Source of the DNA: Crystallibacter permensis
Lineage (GTDB): Bacteria; Actinomycetota; Actinomycetes; Actinomycetales; Micrococcaceae
Direction of reading: 5' to 3'
Assembly: GCF_025960875.1 (NCBI RefSeq)
Contig: NZ_JAODLR010000015.1
Span: 48,831 to 112,830 of the forward strand
Length of the DNA: 64,000 nucleotides
Below the pieces are notes generated by a model. That model saw nothing but the letters and a program-made list of their open reading frames with translations, ran no database searches and had not been told where the DNA came from. The position numbers were made by a program, and so were the translations under genes. Of the stretch, positions 17,558 through 24,901 are shown piece after piece; the stretch's first letter is position 1; each line of letters starts with the position of its first letter.

Positions 17558-18955
17558 GTGGACGTTGAAGAAGTCGACCTGCTGGTCATTGGCGGCGGCA
17601 AGGCCGGCAAGTCCTTGGCGATGGACCGGGCCAAGGCCGGGCAAAAAGTTGCCATGGTTGAACGCGCCATGATCGGCGGCACCTGCATTAATGTGGCCTG
17701 CATTCCCACGAAGACCCTGATCAACAGCGGCCGCGTGCTGGAGACCGTCCGGCGCGCCGAAGAGTTCGGCATTTCCGGCGTCGAAGACCCACGGATGGAC
17801 CTGGCCCTGCTGAGGCACCGCAAGGACGACGTCGTCGGCACCATGGTCAAGGGGCAGCTCACCAGCTTCATCGACTCCAGCATGGACTTCGTTCTGGGCG
17901 AAGCGAAATTTACCGGGCCCAGAACGGTGCACGTCGACCTGAACGACGGCGGCACCCGCGTCCTGCGCGGCACCGACGTCGTGATCAACCTCGGCACCGA
18001 ACCGGCGCTGCCTCCCATCGCCGGGCTTGCTGAGGCCCGGGTACAGACCAGCAACACCTTGCTGGAGCTTGAGTCCCTGCCGGAGAGCATTGTCATCCTC
18101 GGAGGCGGCTACATCGGCTGTGAGTTCGCCGACCTGCTCAACACCATCGGCGTTGACGTCACGATTGTGCAGCGCGGGAACCAGTTGCTGGGCCGCGAGG
18201 ACGAGGACGTTTCGGCTGCGGTCAAGAAGGCCTTTATCGACGCCGGCATCACCGTCCGCCTCGGCGCCGCAGCCGAGAAAATCCAGCGCGCTGCGGACGG
18301 CACGGTCACCATCACTCTCGACGACGGCGAAACGGTGAGCGCGGGGGACGTCCTCGTGGCGCTCGGCAGGAAACCCATGACCGACGGCGCCAAGCTGGAA
18401 GCCACCGGCGTAGTCCTGGACGACCGCGGCTTCATCGAGGTCGACCAGCAGTTGCGGGTAGGGGATGGCGTCTGGGCTGCCGGCGATGCTGCCGGAACCC
18501 CGCAGTTCACCCATGCTTCCTACGACGACTACCGCATCCTCAAGGCCAATCTGGCCGCCCGGCATGGCGACGGCGAGGCCCGCACCACCGCCGGACGGCT
18601 CATTCCCTACACGGTCTTCATCACGCCGGAGCTGGGTCGGGTCGGCCTGACGGAGCAGCAGGCCCGCGAGGCCGGCCACGACGTGCGCATCGCCAAGATG
18701 CCGGTTGCCGCCATTCCGCGCGCCCGTACTCTGGGCCAGACCGAGGGCGTCTGGAAGGCCGTGCTGGACCGGAAGACCGGCAGGATCCTGGGCGTGGCGC
18801 TGCTGGGCACCGAGGCCAGCGAAGCCATCGCCGTGGTCCAGATGGCCATGCTGGCAGGGCTCGACTTCACTGCAGTGCGGGATGCTGTCATCACCCATCC
18901 AACCATTGCCGAAGGACTGAACCTGCTCTTCACCCGGGCTTACCTTGAGGATTGA
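17558..18955 (+). CDS. Dihydrolipoamide dehydrogenase/mercuric reductase-like flavoprotein
   Basis: A 465-residue class I pyridine nucleotide-disulfide oxidoreductase. It has the FAD motif VIGGGKAGKSLAMD, the redox-active pair Cys43/Cys48 in GGTCINVACIPTKT, the NAD(P) motif ILGGGYIGCEFADLL, the second FAD motif VWAAGDAAG, and the C-terminal base HPTIAEGL contributed by the partner subunit. The lone position, without dehydrogenase-complex genes, and the absence of an N-terminal metal domain leave the substrate open; mycothione-type, soluble transhydrogenase or mercuric-like reduction are options. GTG at 17558 follows AGGAGG at 17546-17551. Confidence 0.85.
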   Translation: MDVEEVDLLVIGGGKAGKSLAMDRAKAGQKVAMVERAMIGGTCINVACIPTKTLINSGRVLETVRRAEEFGISGVEDPRMDLALLRHRKDDVVGTMVKGQLTSFIDSSMDFVLGEAKFTGPRTVHVDLNDGGTRVLRGTDVVINLGTEPALPPIAGLAEARVQTSNTLLELESLPESIVILGGGYIGCEFADLLNTIGVDVTIVQRGNQLLGREDEDVSAAVKKAFIDAGITVRLGAAAEKIQRAADGTVTITLDDGETVSAGDVLVALGRKPMTDGAKLEATGVVLDDRGFIEVDQQLRVGDGVWAAGDAAGTPQFTHASYDDYRILKANLAARHGDGEARTTAGRLIPYTVFITPELGRVGLTEQQAREAGHDVRIAKMPVAAIPRARTLGQTEGVWKAVLDRKTGRILGVALLGTEASEAIAVVQMAMLAGLDFTAVRDAVITHPTIAEGLNLLFTRAYLED

Positions 18956-19004
18956 GCCACCCGGGGCGGCAGCCACGCCGGGCCATCCGCCGGAGATGGC
19001 GCTT

Positions 19005-19403
19005 TCAGCCCTGCCGGCGCTCCCGGAAGAAATCGTCCTCCCGGCCGTGCCGCAGCGCCTGGTCCCATTCGGCGATGAATCCGCCGAGGAGCCCTTGCTC
19101 TTCGGCGGCAATAAATTGTGCCATGTCCTGATCGGCTGTTTCCCTGCGTGTGACGGCCCAGATCTCCTCGTACCGGCCGGCACGCCCGGCTTCCCGCAGC
19201 ACGGCCCGGAACCGGCGGCTGTACTCCCGTTCTTCCGGCCGGCCGAAGCGCTCCGACTTCAGGTACACAAACGCCAGCACGGCAACCACCGCTCCACCGA
19301 GCACTACGGTTCCAACCAGCGCGATCGCGTCCGGCAGCAGGAGGGAGAGGACCCACCAGAGCAGGCCCAGGAAAACCATCAATGCCCCAAGGATGATGAT
19401 CAC
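19005..19403 (-). CDS. Hypothetical two-helix membrane protein
   Basis: A 132-residue protein with two adjacent hydrophobic helices (residues 1-24 and 27-48, VGTVVLGGAVVAVLAFVYL), then a charged cytoplasmic domain of about 80 residues rich in Arg and Glu. I do not recognise the family. It converges on the flavoprotein gene with a 49-base gap. Confidence 0.55.
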   Translation of the reverse strand: MIIILGALMVFLGLLWWVLSLLLPDAIALVGTVVLGGAVVAVLAFVYLKSERFGRPEEREYSRRFRAVLREAGRAGRYEEIWAVTRRETADQDMAQFIAAEEQGLLGGFIAEWDQALRHGREDDFFRERRQG

Positions 19404-19571
19404 CGCTCCAGATTAGCCCTCCCCACGGAGACCGCGGCGACCGGGAACGGCGTACCTAGCGCCGCCGCATCCCTCACATTGAGGGTGTTGGCGCTCCCTG
19501 GCCGGGCCTAGCATGAGCCCTACACCGGCTCGCATCATGAGTTCCCAGCAGCGGCAAATGAAGGATCTGTC

Positions 19572-19916
19572 ATGGAATGTATTACCTGGTTTGTGCCTAT
19601 CCTGTCCGGGAAGCTAGAGGCGTGGAGGGCTTTTGTGGAGGAGATCAACGGTCCGCGGAAGGACGATTTCGCCCAGTCCCGGCAGCGCCTCGGAGCCAGC
19701 CGTGAAGTGATCGGCCTGGTCCAGAGCCCTGAAGGAGACTTCGCCGCTTTGTTCCACGAGGGCGACAGCATCTCCGCGGGGTTCAGCAAGCTGGCTGCCT
19801 CCGAGGAGCCCTTCGACGTCTGGTTCAAGGACAAGATTCTGGAGCTCCATGGGGTCACCAAGGAGATGTTGGCTCAGGGACCGTCTTCTCAAGTGGTGCT
19901 GGACTACCGGGCGTAA
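19572..19916 (+). CDS. Hypothetical protein, possibly ABM-fold (DUF6176-like)
   Basis: A 114-residue soluble protein starting MECITWFVPILSGKLEAWRAF and containing GDFAALFHEGDSISAGFSKLA. The pattern of a first strand, a helix with Trp/Arg and a strand ending in a short loop suggests an antibiotic-monooxygenase-like ferredoxin fold, but no family can be named firmly. It precedes the TPP riboswitch by 76 bases and is probably transcribed separately from the genes after it. Confidence 0.6.
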   Translation: MECITWFVPILSGKLEAWRAFVEEINGPRKDDFAQSRQRLGASREVIGLVQSPEGDFAALFHEGDSISAGFSKLAASEEPFDVWFKDKILELHGVTKEMLAQGPSSQVVLDYRA

Positions 19917-19992
19917 CGGCGCGGAGCTTCATCGACCGCTTGGAGGTGGCGGTGCTGCAGTAGCCGGCTCGCGCAGGTAGACTCGCAGGCAG

Positions 19993-20069
19993 TGACACGG
20001 GGTGCCCCTTGAGGGGCTGAGAGCAAACCCGTTGAACCTGATCTAGTTCGTACTAGCGAAGGGATGTCA
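19993..20069 (+). ncRNA. TPP riboswitch (THI element)
   Basis: The conserved THI element is plain: P1 arms TGACA (19993-19997) and TGTCA (20065-20069), the pyrimidine-sensing GGGGCTGAGA segment after a GGTGCCCCTTGAGGGG hairpin, and the diphosphate-sensing AACCTGATCTAGTT segment followed by TACTAGCGAAGGGA. It lies 64 bases upstream of the SDR start at 20134. Binding of thiamin diphosphate should lower expression of the SDR-monooxygenase pair. No thiamin biosynthesis gene follows, which is unusual. The switching mechanism (anti-terminator or ribosome-site masking) is not clear. Confidence 0.95.
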
Positions 20070-20133
20070 TGCAGCGGCTGCCATGCGGTGCCCTGCACCC
20101 ATCTTTTCGCCTTACTCAAGGTGGAGAACCTCA

Positions 20134-20898
20134 ATGCAGCTCGCAGAACAGACCGTACTGGTAACCGGCGGCGGCCGTGGCCTCGGCGCTCGGATCGTCG
20201 CAGCCTTCGCGGAAGCCGGCGCCCGGGTAGTGATCAATTACCGCAACAGCGGCTCGGCCGCGGAGGAACTGGCCGCCAAGTTCGGGCCGGAACAGGCCGT
20301 GGCTCTGCAGGCGGACGTCACCGATGCCGGCCAGATGGTGGAGCTGTTCAGCCGTGCCGAAGCCCATTTCGGCACCGCAGTGAGCACGGTGGTCAACAAC
20401 GCACTGGCGGACTTCTCCTTCAACGGGGACGCCCGCTCCCGCGCCGCCGACATCTCCTGGTCCGAGTTCGAGACCCAATTCTCCGGCAGCGTGCGCGGCG
20501 CGCTGAACACGGCTCAGCAGGCACTTCCCGGCATGCGCGGCCAGCGGTTCGGCCGGATCATCAACATCGGCACCAACCTCTTCCAGAATCCGGTGGTGCC
20601 GTACCACGACTACACCGCAGCCAAGGCGGCACTGCTCTCGCTGACCCGGACGTTGGCGGCGGACCTGGGCCAGCACAACGTCACCGTCAACATGGTCTCC
20701 GGCGGGCTGCTCCGCACCACCGACGCCAGCGCCGCCACACCGGACGACGTCTTCGACCTGATCGCCGCCTCCACTCCGCTGCGCAAGGTAACGACGCCGG
20801 AAGAACTCGCCGACGCGGTACTGTTTTTCGCGTCGCCCTGGGCCCGCTCGGTGACCGGGCAGAACCTGATGGTCGATGGCGGACTGGTGATGAACTAG
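20134..20898 (+). CDS. Short-chain dehydrogenase/reductase under TPP riboswitch control
   Basis: A 254-residue classical SDR. It shows VTGGGRGLGARIVAAF (cofactor site), NNALADF in place of the usual NNAG, and the catalytic YHDYTAAKAAL (Tyr and Lys) after NIGTNLFQN, so the usual active-site Ser may be replaced by Thr or Gly. A basic NYRNSG after strand 2 suggests NADPH. ATG at 20134 follows AAGGTGGAG. Its stop overlaps the GTG of the monooxygenase gene. Being 64 bases after a TPP riboswitch, it probably acts on a thiamin-related compound, but the substrate is unknown. Confidence 0.88.
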   Translation: MQLAEQTVLVTGGGRGLGARIVAAFAEAGARVVINYRNSGSAAEELAAKFGPEQAVALQADVTDAGQMVELFSRAEAHFGTAVSTVVNNALADFSFNGDARSRAADISWSEFETQFSGSVRGALNTAQQALPGMRGQRFGRIINIGTNLFQNPVVPYHDYTAAKAALLSLTRTLAADLGQHNVTVNMVSGGLLRTTDASAATPDDVFDLIAASTPLRKVTTPEELADAVLFFASPWARSVTGQNLMVDGGLVMN

Positions 20899-22238
20899 TG
20901 GCGGCACGGCAACTGCACTTCAACGCGTTCCTGTTCGGCTGCGGCCACCACAGCGCAGCCTGGCGCCGGCCGCAGTCCCCGATCGAGCAGCTCGGTGATA
21001 TCGCGTTCTACGAGCGGCTGGCCCAAACCGCCGAGCGAGGCCTGTTCGACGCCGTTTTCTTCGCGGACGGGCACTCCGCGGGCAATCTGGGTGCCGGCCC
21101 GCTCTGGCACCTGGAACCGCTGACCGCCCTGTCGGCCATGGCCCGCGCCACCAGCAGGATCGGCCTGGTCAGCACGGTTTCGGCCACCTTCTACACGCCC
21201 TTCCACGCAGCCCGCATGCTGGCCTCGCTGGACCATATCAGCGCCGGGCGCGTCGGCTGGAACGTCGTCACGTCGATGTTCGACGCCGAGGCCCGCAACC
21301 ATGGCATGGCGGCCATGCCCGGGCATCAGGAACGCTATGACCGTGCCGCCGAGTTCATCGATGTCGCCCTGCGGCTGTGGGATTCCTGGTCCGACGACGC
21401 GCTCGTCCTCGACCGCCAGGGCCACTACGCGGATCCGGCCGAAGTCCTGCCGCTCCACCATGAGGGAAAGCACTTTCTGGTGGACGGCCCGCTCACCGTT
21501 CCGCGCTCACCGCAGGGCCGGCCGGTGCTGTTTCAAGCCGGCGCATCGGAGCAGGGACGCGACCTCGCCGCCCGCTATGCCGAAGGCATCTACGCCGTCG
21601 CCTACGATCTGGCCAGCGCGCAGGCCTACTACGCGGACGTGAAGCGCCGTATCAACGCCGCCGGCCGAAACCCGGACAACGTGGCCTTCATGCCGGGCCT
21701 GGTGACCTACCTCGGGACAACGACGGCGGAAGCCAAGGCCAAGCAGGCCGAAACCGATGTGCTGCTGCCCACGGAACACTCCCTGGCCCAGCTGGGCACC
21801 TTCATCCAGCAGGACTGCAGCGGCTGGGAGCTGGACGCGCCCGTGCCCAGGCTCCCGCCGGCGTCGGAATTCACCGGGCCGCAGGGCCGCTACACCACCA
21901 TCTTGCGGATTATCGACGCCGAAAAGCCCACGGTGCGCCAACTACTTGGAAGGCTTGCGGCCGGCGGCGGACACTGCACCATGACCGGCACGCCGGAACA
22001 GGTGGCGGACCAGATCGAGCTCTGGTTCAGCTCCGGCGGCGCGGACGGATTCAACCTGATGCCGCCGCTGCTGCCGGACTCCCTGGACGAGTTCGTGGAC
22101 CGCGTCATTCCCGTGCTGCAGCGCAGGGGGCTGTTCCGCACCTCCTATACGGGCAGCACACTGCGCGAGCACCTGGGGCTGGACCGTCCGGCTGTCGCGG
22201 CTAGAGTAAGGGCAGAAACCGCCAGCTTCGCTTTATAG
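20898..22238 (+). CDS. LLM-class flavin monooxygenase (NtaA/SnaA/DszA type)
   Basis: A 446-residue protein starting at a GTG that shares one base with the upstream SDR stop, so translation is coupled. QLHFNAFLFGCGHHSAAWR, FDAVFFADGHS, RIGLVSTVSATFYTPFHAARMLASLDHIS and GRVGWNVVTSMFDAEARNHG are typical of the FMNH2-dependent NtaA/SnaA/DszA subgroup of luciferase-like monooxygenases, which oxidise N- or S-containing ring or amine compounds. A separate flavin reductase is normally needed and is not beside it. Riboswitch context suggests oxidation of a thiamin, thiazole or pyrimidine compound; this is inference. Confidence 0.88.
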   Translation: MAARQLHFNAFLFGCGHHSAAWRRPQSPIEQLGDIAFYERLAQTAERGLFDAVFFADGHSAGNLGAGPLWHLEPLTALSAMARATSRIGLVSTVSATFYTPFHAARMLASLDHISAGRVGWNVVTSMFDAEARNHGMAAMPGHQERYDRAAEFIDVALRLWDSWSDDALVLDRQGHYADPAEVLPLHHEGKHFLVDGPLTVPRSPQGRPVLFQAGASEQGRDLAARYAEGIYAVAYDLASAQAYYADVKRRINAAGRNPDNVAFMPGLVTYLGTTTAEAKAKQAETDVLLPTEHSLAQLGTFIQQDCSGWELDAPVPRLPPASEFTGPQGRYTTILRIIDAEKPTVRQLLGRLAAGGGHCTMTGTPEQVADQIELWFSSGGADGFNLMPPLLPDSLDEFVDRVIPVLQRRGLFRTSYTGSTLREHLGLDRPAVAARVRAETASFAL

Positions 22239-22247
22239 ACTGGACCC

Positions 22248-23156
22248 GTGCCTCCTATCGACGCCGGAGCCGGCCGCTTCGCCCCCAGCCCATCGGGCGA
22301 ACTGCATGTGGGAAACCTGCGCACCGCCATCCTCGCCTGGCTCTTCGCCCGCAGCACCGGCCGCGACTTCCTGCTGCGCATCGAGGATCTGGACCGCGCC
22401 CGCGCCGGAGCCGAGGCCAAGGTGCTCGAGGATCTGGCAGCCGTCGGGCTTACGTGGGACGGCAATGTACTCAGCCAGACGGACCGCTTCCCTCTCTACC
22501 GCACGGCCATCACCACCCTGGCCGACGCGGGCCTGGTCTACGAATGCTTCTGCACCCGCCGGGAGATCGCCGAAGCCCCCAGCGCTCCCCATTCCCCGGC
22601 CGGTGCCTACCCCGGAACCTGCCGGAACCTCGGTGATTCGGAACGCGAACGACGGCGGCAGGAGCGTCCCGCTGCACTCCGGCTGCGCGCCGGGGTCACC
22701 GAATACACCGTGACGGACCGGCTGCACGGCGAGTACACCGGCGTCGTGGACGATCTGGTACTGCTGCGCAACGATGGCGTGCCGGCCTACAACCTCGCCG
22801 TCGTCGTCGACGACGCAGACCAGGGCATCGACCAGGTAGTCCGCGGCGATGATCTGCTCAGCTCCACACCCCGGCAGGCCTACCTGGCATCCCTGCTCGG
22901 CCTGGCTCCGGTCGAATATGCCCATGTGCCGCTGGTGTTGAATGCTCACCACCGCCGGATTGCCAAGCGCGACGGCGCCATCTCCCTGCGCACCCTCGCC
23001 CTGGCCGGGATTGGTCCCGACAGGGTGCGGGACATGGTCCTGCGCTCCGTAGATCTCCCGTCCGGTCCGCTGGAGCAGGCGCTCGAGGCGTTCTCACCCG
23101 GTCAGCTGCCCACCGAGCCGTGGATCTTCGAACCGCCGGTGCTCGACCTGCCCTGA
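22248..23156 (+). CDS. gluQ: Glutamyl-queuosine tRNA(Asp) synthetase
   Basis: A 302-residue GluQ-RS, a short paralogue of glutamyl-tRNA synthetase lacking the anticodon domain. The HIGH-like signature is SPSGELHVGNLRTAIL and the KMSKS-like loop is HHRRIAKRDGA. Cysteines in ECFCTRREI and PGTCRNL match the zinc site of this family. It attaches glutamate to queuosine in tRNA(Asp). GTG at 22248 starts nine bases after the monooxygenase stop, so it may be read from the riboswitch transcript. Many actinobacteria lack queuosine synthesis, so its need here is of interest. Confidence 0.88.
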   Translation: MPPIDAGAGRFAPSPSGELHVGNLRTAILAWLFARSTGRDFLLRIEDLDRARAGAEAKVLEDLAAVGLTWDGNVLSQTDRFPLYRTAITTLADAGLVYECFCTRREIAEAPSAPHSPAGAYPGTCRNLGDSERERRRQERPAALRLRAGVTEYTVTDRLHGEYTGVVDDLVLLRNDGVPAYNLAVVVDDADQGIDQVVRGDDLLSSTPRQAYLASLLGLAPVEYAHVPLVLNAHHRRIAKRDGAISLRTLALAGIGPDRVRDMVLRSVDLPSGPLEQALEAFSPGQLPTEPWIFEPPVLDLP

Positions 23157-23173
23157 AAAAATCCACATCCCAA

Positions 23174-24598
23174 CTACGACGACGGCTGACGCAGCTCCGG
23201 CCGCACATCTACGCACCGCGTGCGGTCTTCGAACGCCTTCGCGTAGCGCAGCAACTCGACGTCGCGGTAATGGTTAGCAGCGAGCTGAAAACCAACGGGC
23301 AGGCCGCCAGGGGTGAATCCCGCAGGCACCGCCAGCACCGGCAGACCGGTCGCGGAGAGCACGCAGGCCGAACGCATCCAGTCCAGGTAGGTGTGGGATT
23401 CGGCGCCCGCCACGGATTCCGGATAGCGCAGCGTTGCATCAAAGGGCAGGACCTGCGCCGCCGGGCTCAGGAACAGGTCATAGCGGCCGAAAAACTCCCG
23501 CACGGAGGCTTCGAGCCTGGTCCGTGCCGCCGTTGCCTCGATCAAATCCTTGGCGGTGAGCGACCAGCCAAGCTCCACATTCCAGACGACTTCGGGCTTG
23601 ATCATGTCGCGGTGCTCGCGCACCAGCTGCCCCAGCTTCGCCGCGAAGTCGATGGCGCGGGTAGTTTGGAAAACCAGGTCTGCCTCGGAGAAGTCCGGAG
23701 CCGCCTCTTCCACCATGGCGCCGGCCTCTTCGAAGACCCGCAGCTGGCGCTGGAGCACCTCCAGCACTGCCGGCTCCACCGGGATGCAGATGCCGAAGTC
23801 GGGGCTCCAGCCGATGCGGACACCGCGAAGATCGCCGTCGATCCTGCCGGCGAACGCGGACCCATCCAGCGGCGCCGGCGTCGGCAGCAGCGGCGACGGC
23901 CCCGCAACAGCGGACATGAACAACGCTATGTCGCTTACTTCCCGGGCCATCGGACCGGTGCGGCCAAGCCAGGCCCAGGCGTTGTCCGGCGAGGGCAACG
24001 GGATGACACCGTAGGACGGCCGGAAACCCACAACGTTGCAGAACGACGCCGGAATCCTCAGCGAACCGCCCATATCGGAGCCATCACCCAGCGGCTGAAT
24101 GCCCGCCGCAATCGCCGCAGCCACACCGCCGGACGAACCGCCCGCGCTCAACGACGGCGCATAGGGATTGGTGGTCGTACCGAAGACCTCGTTGAACGTA
24201 TGGGAACCGGCCGCGAATTCCGGCACATTGGTCTTCCCCGTGGTCACAACACCGGCTTGCCGGAGCCGTGCCACGATGAGGTCGTCCACGTCGGGAACGT
24301 CGTCCTTGAAGAGCGGCGACCCCTGCGTAGTCCGCATCCCCTTGGTCCCGTGCGTGTCCTTATGCGTCGTTGGCAGCCCGTGCAACGGAGGCAGTTCGGC
24401 ACCACTGGCGGTCAGTCGGTCGGCCGCGTCTGCGGCGTCGAACGCTGTCTCGGGATCGAGGGTGACGACGGCGTTGATCACCGGGTTCACATCTTCGATC
24501 CGCGCCAGATGCGCAGCCACGGCCTCGCGGGCAGAAAATTCCCGGCGGGCGATGCCCGCCACCAGATCCGCGGCGGACAGGTCCAGAATCTCGGTCAT
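23174..24598 (-). CDS. Amidase-signature family hydrolase
   Basis: A 474-residue protein with the complete amidase-signature triad: Lys80 (PTTHKDTHG), the cis-Ser in GGSSGG (residues 153-158), and the nucleophile Ser179 in GSDMGGSLRIPA. It should hydrolyse a carboxylic amide in the cytoplasm. The overall form resembles the broad AtzF/GatA-like enzymes of soil actinobacteria, but no substrate can be named; GatA is unlikely because GatB and GatC are not adjacent. It converges on gluQ with a 17-base gap. Confidence 0.9.
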   Translation of the reverse strand: MTEILDLSAADLVAGIARREFSAREAVAAHLARIEDVNPVINAVVTLDPETAFDAADAADRLTASGAELPPLHGLPTTHKDTHGTKGMRTTQGSPLFKDDVPDVDDLIVARLRQAGVVTTGKTNVPEFAAGSHTFNEVFGTTTNPYAPSLSAGGSSGGVAAAIAAGIQPLGDGSDMGGSLRIPASFCNVVGFRPSYGVIPLPSPDNAWAWLGRTGPMAREVSDIALFMSAVAGPSPLLPTPAPLDGSAFAGRIDGDLRGVRIGWSPDFGICIPVEPAVLEVLQRQLRVFEEAGAMVEEAAPDFSEADLVFQTTRAIDFAAKLGQLVREHRDMIKPEVVWNVELGWSLTAKDLIEATAARTRLEASVREFFGRYDLFLSPAAQVLPFDATLRYPESVAGAESHTYLDWMRSACVLSATGLPVLAVPAGFTPGGLPVGFQLAANHYRDVELLRYAKAFEDRTRCVDVRPELRQPSS

Positions 24599-24901
24599 GC
24601 TTCCAGCTTCTCCCGCTCATGAGACGTAACCAGGGGCGTGCAGTGACGGCGAACACTAATAGACCTTACCTTCGCTTTTCAAGGTCATCCGTCCAAGTGA
24701 ACGGCCGGTCAGGAATTAAGACCAGTTAGCTTGCCATCGGATCTTTTCGTCGCAACACTAGGTACGCCCGCGGCGGGAAGCCATCCCCGCCCTGCCGCGG
24801 CTCCGCCGGCCCTGCGCGCCATAAGCCCGCCGTGCCGGCGCCTCCCCTCCCTCCCCCGCCGCGCCTTGAGGCGTGCTCCATTAGATTCGATGAGGAGTCC
24901 A
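24599..24901. other. Divergent intergenic region of the amidase and acylase genes
   Basis: These 303 bases separate divergent genes and should hold both promoters. A weak inverted repeat GACCTT (24662-24667) / AAGGTC (24681-24686) is the only symmetry I noticed. The acylase frame is open upstream, but its Pro/Arg-rich codons before 24902 do not look coding. Confidence 0.4.

Noticed and set aside
17396..19183. Upstream extension of the small acidic protein to 659 codons
   Set aside because: It is antisense to the flavin reductase gene; a good ribosome site at 17395 marks the real start.
23120..24622. Plus-strand frame of 500 codons opposite the amidase gene
   Set aside because: The amidase on the other strand has its full catalytic triad; this frame is Arg/His-rich and without motifs.
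24662..24686. GACCTT/AAGGTC repeat as an operator for the acylase gene
   Set aside because: Short arms, 13-base gap and no second copy; too weak to claim.
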